Assembly: GCA_036435485.1 (NCBI GenBank)
Contig: CM071598.1
Location: forward strand, 174,106,148-174,170,147
DNA from: Saposhnikovia divaricata
Taxonomy: Eukaryota > Streptophyta > Magnoliopsida > Apiales > Apiaceae
DNA length: 64,000 bases
Direction of reading: 5' to 3'
Part shown: in pieces, positions 47,201-56,660 of the stretch
How the letters are laid out: each line of letters starts with the position of its first letter
How positions within the stretch are numbered: position 1 is the first letter of the stretch
Made by a program: the position numbers and the translations under genes
The notes under the pieces: model-generated
Databases searched by the model: none
What the model was told of the DNA's origin: nothing
What the model saw: the letters and a program-made list of their open reading frames with translations, nothing else

Positions 47201-48964
47201 AGCCTCGTTCCCTTTTCGTAACAATCTCTTGGTTTGCGCCATAGTCAGAATTTTCTGGGTCTGTCGCATCCCCTTAAACACTATTTCTTTCTTCCCTAGG
47301 GTTTTTAACTTAACCTTTTTCCCTTTACAATCTATCTGCGCATCATTACGAGACAACCAATCCATACCCAAAATGACATCGAATTCCCCTAGCTTAAAAG
47401 GAATTAAATCGACATAGAAGGATCGTCCTCCTATTTCTAGCTTACAATCGGGGTGAATTTGATTAACCGGTACGATTTCCTGATTAGCTATTTCTACTAG
47501 TAAGGAATCTCTTAGTTGCTGGGTTTTAAGTTTCAACTTATGCGCAAAATCTCTAGATATAAAAGACTTAGTTGCTCCTGAATCAAATAAGACATTTGCA
47601 CTGACTGAATTGAGAGAAAAAGTACCTGCTATCACATCTGTGTCCCTCACGGCATCTTGTACTGACATATTGAAAGTCCTGGCAGTTGGTGGCCTATTTG
47701 AGGCAACCTTGCTTGCTCCTGATGCTGCTGGTTTGTTCTTTGGGCAATCCTTCCTCATGTGCCCTCGCTGTCCACACTGGAAACAGGTTGTGCTGTTAGG
47801 GATGACCGTGGTGCAAGAGGTGGCATAATGCCCAGCTCGCCCACACTTATAACAGTTTATCTGCTTCAGGTTGCACACCCCGGAGTGCCTCTTCCCACAA
47901 GTAGCACACAATGGCAATGGAGGTCGAGAAGGGTTGGAACGGGACATTCCTGATTGGTGGCCGCCCTGGCTCACACTTACACTCGTAGATGGTTTAAACC
48001 CTACACTCCTCCCTGGTAGGGAAACCGCTCCTCGATTAAACTTGGTTGAGGGTTTTCCTCCAGCGGATCTTCCGCCCATACTAACATGCTTTCTCTTTAT
48101 CCCCCCTTTTTCTCTCTCTCTCTGCATCTGATCACTACCAGCCTCCACAATGGTTGCCTTCTGCACCAAGGTGGCATAATCTGTAATCTCTAAAACAGCC
48201 ACCCTATTCTGGATCCACTGTTTCAGCCCTTGTTGAAACCTGTTAGCTTTCTTCTCTTCTGTATCTACAAACTCTGGCACAAATCTCGATAGCTCAGTAA
48301 ATTTAGCCTCATAGTCAGCCACTGACATATTGTTCTGTTTCAGTTCCAAGAACTTAAGTTCCATCTGGGTTTTCATGAACTTCGGGAAGTACTTCTCCAG
48401 GAATAATTGTTTGAACCTTTCCCAGGCTATGACAGCATCAGTCTCCATGTTTTTCTTGGCTTCCCACCAATAATTGGCCTCTCCCTTTAGTAGGTAAGTA
48501 GCAAAAACAGTCTTCTGAGCCTCATTGATACTCAGAATCTCAAAAGACTTTTCCATTTCTTTGATCCAGGCCCTCGCCTCAACGGGATCAGCCGATCCGT
48601 GGAACTCTGGGGGCTTAAGGGACTTAAAGGCCCTAAAGGAATTTGCCACTGAAGTGTTGTTGCTTGGTGGTGGCTGGGGGTATTGGTTCAAATTCTGCCT
48701 AAGTAGGTCCATAAACTGGCCCATGGGGTTTCCGCCCTGGTTCTCCCCTTCCTGTTCTACTTCAGTTTCTCCACCCTCTATTTCCCTTTCAAATTCTTCA
48801 GAGTACAGGGGTTCATCCTCTGCTCCATACTGGGAATCTTCTTGCTCATTATAGTCCTGATCTTGTTCCTCACTACTTTCACGGTTTTCCTCGTGTTGGT
48901 TGTGACTCTCTTGGTCAGTAGATTCGCGGGGGTTAGCCCTAGTGCCCATTCGTCTTGGAGGCAT
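44252..48964 (-). CDS. Gag-pol polyprotein of the Tekay chromovirus, 1570 codons, intact
   Basis: One uninterrupted ORF from ATG 48964 to stop at 44252, 33 bp before the 3' LTR. Domains by residue: acidic N-terminus 1-100; gag core about 110-290; zinc knuckles 353-364 (CATCGKRHSGVC), 371-384 (CYKCGRAGHYATSC) and 394-407 (CFQCGQRGHMRKDC); protease DSGA at 461; RT from about 620 with IDLRTGYHQ and the catalytic FIDD at 793-796; RNase H with SDAS at 941 and TDHKS at 1003; integrase with H1155, H1162, C1192, C1195 and catalytic D1245, D1286, E1322; a GPF module at 1460; and a chromodomain-like end at about 1517-1568 (ending STWELESAMQEKYPHLF). Gag forms the particle, protease cuts the polyprotein, RT-RNase H makes cDNA and integrase inserts it. 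The chromodomain probably steers insertion to heterochromatin. A single gag-pol frame is normal for this lineage. Confidence 0.97.
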   Translation of the reverse strand: MPPRRMGTRANPRESTDQESHNQHEENRESSEEQDQDYNEQEDSQYGAEDEPLYSEEFEREIEGGETEVEQEGENQGGNPMGQFMDLLRQNLNQYPQPPPSNNTSVANSFRAFKSLKPPEFHGSADPVEARAWIKEMEKSFEILSINEAQKTVFATYLLKGEANYWWEAKKNMETDAVIAWERFKQLFLEKYFPKFMKTQMELKFLELKQNNMSVADYEAKFTELSRFVPEFVDTEEKKANRFQQGLKQWIQNRVAVLEITDYATLVQKATIVEAGSDQMQREREKGGIKRKHVSMGGRSAGGKPSTKFNRGAVSLPGRSVGFKPSTSVSVSQGGHQSGMSRSNPSRPPLPLCATCGKRHSGVCNLKQINCYKCGRAGHYATSCTTVIPNSTTCFQCGQRGHMRKDCPKNKPAASGASKVASNRPPTARTFNMSVQDAVRDTDVIAGTFSLNSVSANVLFDSGATKSFISRDFAHKLKLKTQQLRDSLLVEIANQEIVPVNQIHPDCKLEIGGRSFYVDLIPFKLGEFDVILGMDWLSRNDAQIDCKGKKVKLKTLGKKEIVFKGMRQTQKILTMAQTKRLLRKGNEAYLAYVIDTQKEVPRLQDIRVVNEFEDVFPQDLPGLPPDRVIEFAIELAPGTAPVSKAPYRLAPIEMKELAEQLQELLDKGMIRPSVSPWGAPVLFVKKKDGSMRLCIDYRELNKLTIKNKYPLPRIDDLFDQLRGAEYFSKIDLRTGYHQLKIKPEDIPKTAFRTRYGHYEFLVMSFGLTNAPAAFMDLMNRVFKEYLDKFVIVFIDDILIYSRTEAEHTEHLRITLEILRKEQLYAKFSKCEFWKNEVQFLGHVINREGVLVDPSKIEAVSNWGRPTTPTEVRSFIGLTGYYRRFVQDFAKLAAPLTRLTRKTEKFEWTEKCEKSFQELKKRLVTAPVLALPDGKGDFVIYSDASHKGLGCVLMQHGKVIAYASRQLKDYEVRYPTHDLELAAIVFALKIWRHYLYGEKCEIYTDHKSLKYIFTQKELNMRQRRWLELIKDYDCEIRYHPGKANVVADALSRKEKLKMITSEKELVKDFEKLEIEVKLPGEGQEKLMEIRIQPPLLEKIRLCQERMMEEEKNFTEELMTGEEIKCERDKEGIMRYTYRIWIPNVQELKDEILNEAHNSRYSVHPGSTKMYRDLKEYYWWPNMKKDVAEWVSRCLTCQRVKAEHQKPSGLLHPLEIPEWKWEHIAMDFVVGLPRTKANHDTIWVVVDRLTKSAHFLPINERYTVDRLVDIYLKEIVARHGVPVAIVSDRDPRFNSRFWRSFQECVGTRLNMSTAYHPQTDGQSERTIQTLEDMLRVCAIDFKGSWDDHLPLVEFSYNNSYHSSIGMPPYEALYGRKCRSPLYWDEVGERKMLGPEVVQRTKDAVDLIRGRLVAAQDRQKKYADLARKGKEYEVEDLVFLKVSPWKGLMRFGKKGKLSPRYIGPFEILRRIGELAYELALPPNLQQVHNVFHVSMLRKYNPDAKHIVEYEQVEMQPDLTYVEQPVEIIDRKEQVLRNKVIQLVRVLWQNHNVEESTWELESAMQEKYPHLFSN

Positions 48965-49383
48965 TTTACTGAAAATTTGGAAAGTTATACATTAGGTTCA
49001 CTGATCTGTTTTAAAGGATTTTTCCTTGCACATTTCTTTACATGATTGGGTTTAAAATCCCACAGTTTTATATCTCATGGCAACTTAATCGAAAAGTAAT
49101 ACATATGCTAATAAACTCGTGATCACATCCCAACAAAATTGTAATGACTGAAATGGAAACAAATATATACCAGGTACCGAAAAGGTACAACATCCGAGTT
49201 ACAACGATAGTTTAAAGTACAACCATCCTAACAACAACAATAAGTCAAAAGTGAAATATGCTGTCTATCTGTCTAGTCTGCAAAAAGGGAAAACAAGTAC
49301 AAGAAAACCATCCCTACAAAAGCCGGCACTACTATGTCCGTACATGACTAGACAACTAGACCACTGCATCACTACATCTGAAA
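48965..49383 (-). other. Spacer between the extra ORF and gag-pol of the Tekay element
   Basis: 419 bp with no ORF. The extra ORF and gag-pol are in different frames, so they are not a simple fusion. It ends in a purine-poor leader before the gag ATG. Confidence 0.6.
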
Positions 49384-50268
49384 TCAGCCGCCACGACGAA
49401 ACATCCTCCGAACCCTCCCCATGGCGATGCGGAAAACCTCCTCAGCCTCTGCTCTGTCTACCCTACCATGTCCATCAGTAGGCAACTGTCGCACCCTCAC
49501 CCGAGCCCTCAGCTCGATGCGGGTCACAGCCCTATACCCAACTCTGTCACTGATAGTCCTCCTGCCCTGCACCCTCATCCGGGCGGCTCTCTCTGCTGCT
49601 AACTCACTCCTAGACTCTGCCAACCTGGAATCTGCCACAGACAACTCTCTATAAAGCCCGTTCACAATCAAGTTGTGAACACATACTGGGACTCCTCCTA
49701 TCGGGGCATGAGGTGGGGTGGATGGCTCAGCTGGAGCGGCAGTCTCTGTCTGCTGGGGCTCTGGGGTAAGCTCCTCAAACTCGTCGGGGTACGGGCTCAC
49801 AGGTAGTGGTGGTGGGGTAGGGGCTCTCTCAACAGGGAGGAGTGGCACAAAAAGTCCAGAACTCCCTACAGCACCAACTACTGGCTCATCTATATCTCCC
49901 TCAACACCCTCATATACCGGCACCACCTGATCCGTGGTCATGTCAGTGTCATCTCCCATAGTCCTGAACTCAGTCACAACCCAATAATCATCATCCTCAA
50001 CCACTAACTCAGCATCCTGTCCTGTCTGGACCCCCTCCGGGTCCTCCTCCCCCTCAGTCTCAACAACATCTGTGTCCGCATCATCCTGGACCTCCTCAGG
50101 GTCCTCCTCCTCAGACTCGATCACATCAGTATCAGCATCAACCTGGACCTCCTCAGCGTCCTCCTCCTCAGGCTCAGTATCATCCTCAGGCAAGTGCTCA
50201 TAGTATGGGTCCCTAGTCCGGAACATGTCCTCATCATGCTGTCTCGCAGCTGCCTCCTGGGTCGACAA
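49384..50268 (-). CDS. Extra ORF upstream of gag in the Tekay element, 294 codons, acidic repeats, unknown function
   Basis: ATG 50268 lies about 170 bp downstream of the 5' LTR in element order; the stop is at 49384. The N-terminal third is acidic with three imperfect 18-20 residue repeats (EEEDAEEVQVDADTDVIES, EEEDPEEVQDDADTDVVET, then a weaker copy). The middle is Pro/Thr/Glu-rich (APTPPPLPVSPYPDEFEEL). The C-terminal 90 residues are Arg/Ala/Glu-rich and probably form a helix or coiled coil, ending in a basic RRMFRRGG. There is no zinc finger, signal peptide or catalytic motif. Its GC content is clearly above that of the flanking LTR, and the frame is fully open. It could be an accessory protein acquired by this family. 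Coding status is inferred from length, bias and position. Confidence 0.6.
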   Translation of the reverse strand: MSTQEAAARQHDEDMFRTRDPYYEHLPEDDTEPEEEDAEEVQVDADTDVIESEEEDPEEVQDDADTDVVETEGEEDPEGVQTGQDAELVVEDDDYWVVTEFRTMGDDTDMTTDQVVPVYEGVEGDIDEPVVGAVGSSGLFVPLLPVERAPTPPPLPVSPYPDEFEELTPEPQQTETAAPAEPSTPPHAPIGGVPVCVHNLIVNGLYRELSVADSRLAESRSELAAERAARMRVQGRRTISDRVGYRAVTRIELRARVRVRQLPTDGHGRVDRAEAEEVFRIAMGRVRRMFRRGG

Positions 50269-50420
50269 GTCGCTCGCCTACACAAGACGAACTATGTTAC
50301 TATCATGATACTTAAAAAAATTCCCGTAAGGGTTTTAGGTGAACCTGGCAAGGGTTCTTATTATATTATTGAATTTATTATTATATAACGTCGTATCATC
50401 TCTTGGGATATATAACTCTC

Positions 50421-50432
50421 GCTCTGATACCA
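50421..50432 (-). promoter_or_regulatory. Primer binding site of the Tekay element, tRNA-iMet
   Basis: The minus strand reads TGGTATCAGAGC, four bases inside the 5' LTR. It matches the standard site exactly. Confidence 0.92.
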
Positions 50433-50436
50433 TCTC

Positions 50437-53400
50437 TGTAACACCCCCAGATCCGGGCTCAGGGATCTGGTGGTTACGGTCTTACATCCATTCATAATAC
50501 TTGACTTGAGTCCACAATAAATAAATCACATGCTGTGACCCCACAAATATTACCACTCACACACACAACAGCTATAGTCCCAGAGATGAAATTGAAATAA
50601 GTCTTACATTAAAGGGTTTACGAATAAAAGTTATTACAATCCCAAAAGGATAACATCATAGGTTTAAAAGTTTTGCCGTTGATTACATTAATTATACATA
50701 TAGTTAAACAGGAAACAAAAGCTGTCTAACTATGCTACCTCAGCAATGGCGGCTAGCATCTCAGCGGGTAGTCCGGTGGGTCGGGTAACCTGCTTGCGCC
50801 GAGTGCGCCTGACACGAGCCATCTGACCTAGCTGTTGTTGTGTCATAATATAAACAAAGCAAGGGTGAGCGAAAGCCCACCAACAAATATATAACTGAAC
50901 GATAATTTAAAACAGTTCAAAGCTATCTTTTAAACCATATGCCATGCATTTACGGAAATGATGCCAGTACAATATGAACGATGAAGTTACAAGGTAACTG
51001 AAAGTATTTGTTTGAAGAAATATCTGCTACATCAAAGTAAGCGAGATATTCTTATTGTTATTAAGAAGAGGAACTTGCAAGAAAAGGTTGCAATTCCAGT
51101 TATGACACTTTTCCAACTCTGCCAACAGTAATCATGTTGCAGGAAATAAATAAATTTGGATGATGAACCAATGATGGAGTATTCACCGCGCCCGCTGTTC
51201 CAATCTTGATGATCAGTCGAGATCGTACAGCTCAATTTAGATTTACTACCGGTAGAAGGAAGAACTGACGGCTTTACTTGTATACCGCCTTGCTAGCTCT
51301 CCCCGGCCAACGGTTGGGCCAAGGGGATGGACCGGCGCTACTCGGCCTCTTACACGACTCCTAGTTCAAATAGAATTCATGATTCTGAATGTAACGTTCG
51401 TCCCCCTTTCCCCAAGTATAAGACTTGTTGATAAGACTCCACAAAGTAGTCGTATCTAGTTGGAAAGGAAAATTTACCAATATCTCCCAAGCTATTACTT
51501 GGTAACGGATATCAACTTGTTCCAGTAATCTTACCCCTCGAAAGATGAGAAGGTAAGCAACGACTTAATAAGTCAACAGCACCCGAGTTGCGGGTGAAGG
51601 GAATACTTTATGACCGGGAAGTCGACAAGATAAATAACATTTTCCAAGTAAGGTTCCCTTATTATTAAGGAGATAGACTCAAAGAAGAATGATGTCTGAG
51701 AACCTTTCTTGATATAAGATTAATAATAATATGACTTCGAAATATTTTCTGTAATAATCGAAGAAGATAAACCTTATCGAGATTATTCTAAGTATGGAAT
51801 AAATATTCAGAGAATATTTAATGAGTTAAAATATTTAAAGAATATTTGGGAATATGAAAGAATATCTTTTAATCAGAGTATTTCTCAAAATAATCCCTGA
51901 AGAAATATCAGGGGAATATTTATTGAATAAATAAATATTTAAATGAATATTCAAAACAATATTCATTAATTATTAAGACTTGAAAAGAATATTTACGGTA
52001 ATATTCATAATTAATTAGGAATTTAAATGAATATTCAAAAGTGATATTCATTTAATGAATAATATCCTAAATGAATATCAAGTAATATTCATTTAGTAAT
52101 CCAAGCCTTAAGAAATATTCGAGATAATATTCGATAATTAAATCAAGCTTCAGATGAATATTAAAATAATATTCATCAAGTATTTAATATCTTAAATGAA
52201 TATTCAAAAGTAATATTTATTTAATAAAATAATATTCTAAAAGAATATCCAGTTAATATTCATTTAATAGTCTCATCTTTAGAAGAATATTCGAAATAAT
52301 AGTCGATAATCAATTCGACTCTGAATGAACATTGAGAAATATTATTCGTTGAATAGTTAAATTCAAATAATTATTTGAAGTAAGGATCGTTAAAATAATT
52401 AGTCTCGAACGAATATTCAAATAATACTCGTCGCCCAAATAATAGAAAATATTTACTTAAATATTTCCTCCCGAGGTAATCTCGATATATCAAGAAATAT
52501 TGACTCCCGGTCTATATTTGATTAATGAGAGGTATACGCCCTTCTATGAGGGTCTTACAATAACCGGCTTATAACTGATATATAACTATCTAGCTTATAA
52601 GCCAACAATAACATTCAGGGAACAAGTATATCAATTCAACTTGAAAGTAGGCATGCATGCAATGGCATATGTATATCAGCAATCATATATATATATTTAT
52701 TCAATCACAACAACAGCCTAAAAGAAGGGAATTGAAACTTGCCTGGTAGTCGAGTACGGTAAGGGGTAGTGGTAGCGGGTCCCGGTTCAGCCTGGTGATC
52801 TATAAATAGCCAAGGCATTCGGGATTAATCACTTAACATATAAAAGTTAAGTTATACTTAAATCGAAACACGTTCTCGAGTTATCTCGTTATACCCCTTT
52901 TTGTGGATTACTTATTATCACTGATCCGACCCGACATTCGTTCGTTAACACGACATGTCACTGCACTTATACTTGGGACATACTTAAGTCATATGAGTTC
53001 TAAGGTTGATCGTTACGAACCAATATTTTACTCCGAGTTTTATCGCCCGTTTTCTAAGTGTTTTACCAAAGTTATAAAAGAGTCGTCTTTTAGGGGTTCG
53101 TTCGCGTTTAACCTTGACTCGAACATTTTTAATAAATCGAAAAATGCTCTTTTTGACATACGGTTTTCTTTCACACCTTCCTTCTTACCCCTAGTATTTA
53201 TTTACCAAGATTCGCCATGACGTTACATGGCTTACGAGGGTTCAATTTCAGTTACGAACTTTCGTTTACGGATTCGAACTACTTTTAGTAATTTGGTCAT
53301 AAATCCTAAACCGTAAGTCCGTTTCATGTGATCTTTATATCAAAACAAAGCTTAGAACATTACCTATCCTATCATGGCAGATAAGGTCTCTGGACAGTAG

Positions 53401-54985
53401 GGGTTCGACATGGAAAATGGCATACAAAACATGGTATTGTAAAATCGGGCATTATAACGGCTGTAAATCGAATATCTATCAATTTCGAATCTTCCCATAA
53501 ACATAGCATCCAACCCAAACAACATATACATGACTTATACACATGAACTGAGGCCAAGCAATGCCTTTTCGTTCATCTAGCTATTTACATCATTAATCCA
53601 AAATCCATACATAATCATGCTTATAACTTTAACATAACCATAACTAAGTTACAACTATCAAAAACATGCTTAAATCTCAAACAAGGGTTAGGGTTTCAAG
53701 AGCTTTATACCTTCCTTAGATAGTGATATAGCCTTACTAAGCCTTGTATGGTCCTTAGGAGTGATTATGCTTGCTATATCAACCATGAAAAATCAAGAAA
53801 ACAAAGTTAGTTCAAGAAGAACACTATTCATGCTCCTCTTGAATGATTTATTTGAAAATGGAAATGGAGGAGTTTGAAGCTAAGATTTTGAGGAGATAAG
53901 TTTTATGAAATGTAAGACTCACCTTAATTATCTCAAGAACAAACAATGGTGGGAAGGTTGAGTTTGGATTTGGAATTAAGGGAAATGGCCGAATGGTTCT
54001 TGTTTGCAAGGGGGGGAGAGAATTGCTTGGTTTCTTTGATTTTTTTGTGTTTTAATCTCCTTTACTCTCATCCACTTACAACATAATATCTTGTAAAAGT
54101 CACTTTAATAAAGTGGTGAGGTGTTGGATGCTCAAATGGCAAGACATGTGTTGGTTTTGTGGTGGTTAATGCTTAACTAGGTAGTTACTTGCTAAGTACT
54201 TGGTTCTTCCTCTAAGGTGCTAGTTCCTTGCTTCTAGTTTAGTTACTAGATATTTATACTAGTAGCTTGCACAAGACTCTTGCTTCCTCTGCTTGTTTCT
54301 GTGTCCGGTTATTACCCGTTTCGATTGATCGTTCGTGAGAATATTTCACGGATTTCTAATTAGGGTTTACCGGGAATCCTCTTTAATATTAATACTTTCA
54401 TTCTCCATCTTTCATTCTAACTTTCCATTTTATATTCCTTTAATCCATTCGTTAAATACTTAAGGCTATCAGTGTCCAAGGAACTCTCGGAGAAAATAAA
54501 AGTGCGGTTTTTCAGAATCCGACAGCTTTTACATACACTTATTTTTCCCCTGGATCACTAATACGAACTCGGAAATCCGTTCCGAATACTTCTATATAGT
54601 GTCGTCTCATATTATTATATACTCCCACCAAAACACTATTCATTCTGTATTCTTTACTTGTTCTCTTAGGGTTGTATAATTGTCCGTATTCTCTTTCGAT
54701 CGTTCCTTAACCTTTTTACGGAACTACTGGATTAATCGTTATCGATCTGGATGACATGAGAGTATTCTCTTGCTTGAAGTTGCCATATCTTATTCCCTTA
54801 GAAGATAGATTATTCTTACCTATGTTGTCACCCTTTAGCATTCTTCAAGACATAACATAATAAAGTCGCATTCCATTCATTCTTTCCCAAATATTAATTA
54901 TTACATTGTAGCCATATCCACTATTCATTCTTACATCATTAAATACATAAAAGTTTTAATTCCACCCAAAATCTGGGTTCTTACA
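50437..54985 (-). repeat. Tekay 5' LTR (4549 bp)
   Basis: Same length as the 3' LTR and about 99.7% identical by eye. In element orientation it begins TGTAAGAACCCAG and ends GGGGGTGTTACA. A TATA-like TATAAATA occurs on the minus strand at 54251-54258, about 730 bp into the LTR; whether it is the promoter is not known. Confidence 0.95.
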
Positions 54986-56655
54986 ATAGCGTTCCCTCCA
55001 TTCCCACCAATATGAGGTCCACCAAAGATCGTGTGAATACTTGCCTCTTTCACGAATGTTGTCTTCCCCTGCTGATCCGGCCTATCTCTACCTTCGGGAT
55101 CTTCCTTTTTACCTTCCACTCTGGGAGGAGCGACCCCCTTAATTTTCCTCACCTCATTTACCACCCACTCAGTCAATTTCTCATTCCTAAGTAGTAGCTC
55201 AATCTCCTCCTTCAACTGCTGGCATTGATAGGTGTCATGGCCATTGGATTCATGATATGCACAATATCTCTTTTTATCCCTTTGTGCATTCTTTGAAAGT
55301 GGTGTGGGCTGCCTAAACATTCCCTCTCCTTTTATGACCTCAAAAATGTGATCAATAGATGCCACTAGAGGCGTGAAAATACTCGTTTGGGGGTAACCCT
55401 GATCCTTCTGAGCACAAAGAGGTGGTGGTGGATACCGTGGTGACGGGCTAGGAGACCTTGACCGGTCCGACCTCCAAGTGTCAACGATATTAACATATCA
55501 TCTGCCATTCTTCCTTCCATCCCCCTTCGAACTTGGAGACCAATCCTTACGCGTGCCCCTACGACTAGTTTCTTTGTAGTCACTCCTCTTCAAAGCTTCC
55601 TCCTCCCTCTTGAATGGCTCAGCCTGTGCGTAGAGGGCTGCGAGGGTAGGAGGTTGGTGTTTCTGAAGTTCCTTCCAGAAGTCTAAACCCACTCTGACTC
55701 CGGCTATTAGAAAATATTTAATTATTTCATCTGTAGCTCCTCGAATAGTAGGTACCGCCGCATTAAACCGTCTAAAATAGGATTGGAGTGTCTCTCCGTC
55801 CCTCTGCTTTATATTGGCCAAAGTTGTAACAGGAGAAGCATAAATAATAGAAGATTGGAATTGGATCAGAAACATCCTTCGCATCTGATCCCAAGAGGTG
55901 ATAGAGACTGGCCCTAACTTCTTAAACCATTGATGTGCTTCCCTCGTAAAATCGAAGCGAGTAACCTACATTTTGTCAAGTCTTCCACCTGGTAAAGCTC
56001 CATCTCTATATTGAATCTTGCAATATACTCTGCTAGGTCTGAACTTCCCGTAAACCTGAGATCTCCTACTCCTCGAAAAGACGGAGGGAGAGGAGCTTCC
56101 CATATTGCCAATGAGAAAGGAGATGGAGCTGGTTCGAACACAGCACCCCCCGACCCTCAGGCTATGCCAAAAGCCTCCACAAGGCATCCAAGTCTAGATC
56201 TTCAAGCCCGAAAACCCTACGAGGGGCTTCATGAAGTGCTCCCTATCATTGCTGATTCATTAGCTCTTCAAATCGATATCGCTCTCAAACAGTGGTGCTC
56301 TCCAAAAGAGGCATATCATGTCCGCGAGAAGCCATCAAATCCCTTTCCAAGTTGGACTCTAAGGGTCCCCTATGTCCCCTCTCAGCTCGATTGAGGAGGT
56401 CGGCATATGATCTTCTCTCCCCATAACCTAAACTGTAATGGTTCGGAATTCTGATCTGGTGATTTGGGTTACTTGCCCAGACCATCTGGAGAGCAGCCAC
56501 ATCATAGGCTCCCTCTTCACCATTAGATCCCATTAGCCTTGAGTCTATCAGAATCTCGCCCTCATGATTGAAGCGACGCCTTCCGTTAATTCTCTCTTGT
56601 TCTGACATCCTTTGGCCGTCGATCCAAGCTCTTTCCACTTGACAGTCTCGCCCCT
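54986..56655 (-). pseudogene. Tat gag, main part, frameshifted
   Basis: In minus order: a segment open from 56638 to 56285; a frameshifted piece 56141-55914 with DLAEYIARFNIEMELYQ; then one frame from 55884 to 54986 broken by a TGA at 55498-55500. The last segment has the gag core (SPVTTLANIKQRDGETLQSY) and a zinc-knuckle-like YCAYHESNGHDTYQC near 55260. It is cut at 54986 by the Tekay insertion, and its frame resumes at 39664. Gag would form the particle; this copy is inactive. Confidence 0.85.
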
Positions 56656-56660
56656 CTTCC

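Larger units (their letters stand above)
39670..54985 (-). mobile_element. Tekay/Del-type chromovirus, structurally complete and young
   Basis: Two LTRs of exactly 4549 bp (39670-44218 and 50437-54985) are flanked by the TSD ATAGC (39665-39669 and 54986-54990). I found about a dozen single-base differences between them (roughly 0.3%), including 39694, 50455, 52679 and 54545 regions. PBS at 50421-50432 and PPT at 44219-44231. The single gag-pol ORF is open and has all catalytic residues I checked. With a C-terminal chromodomain and long LTRs it fits the Tekay lineage of chromoviruses. It is the youngest and most intact element here and could be mobile. It also carries an extra ORF upstream of gag. 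Confidence 0.95.

Noticed and set aside
44464..49045. Plus-strand ORFs of 60-110 codons across 44464-49045
   Set aside because: They are shadows of the intact gag-pol frame on the other strand.
54931..54985. C-terminal residues after GGNGGNAI in the Tat gag ORF
   Set aside because: They are read from the Tekay LTR; the true continuation is at 39664.
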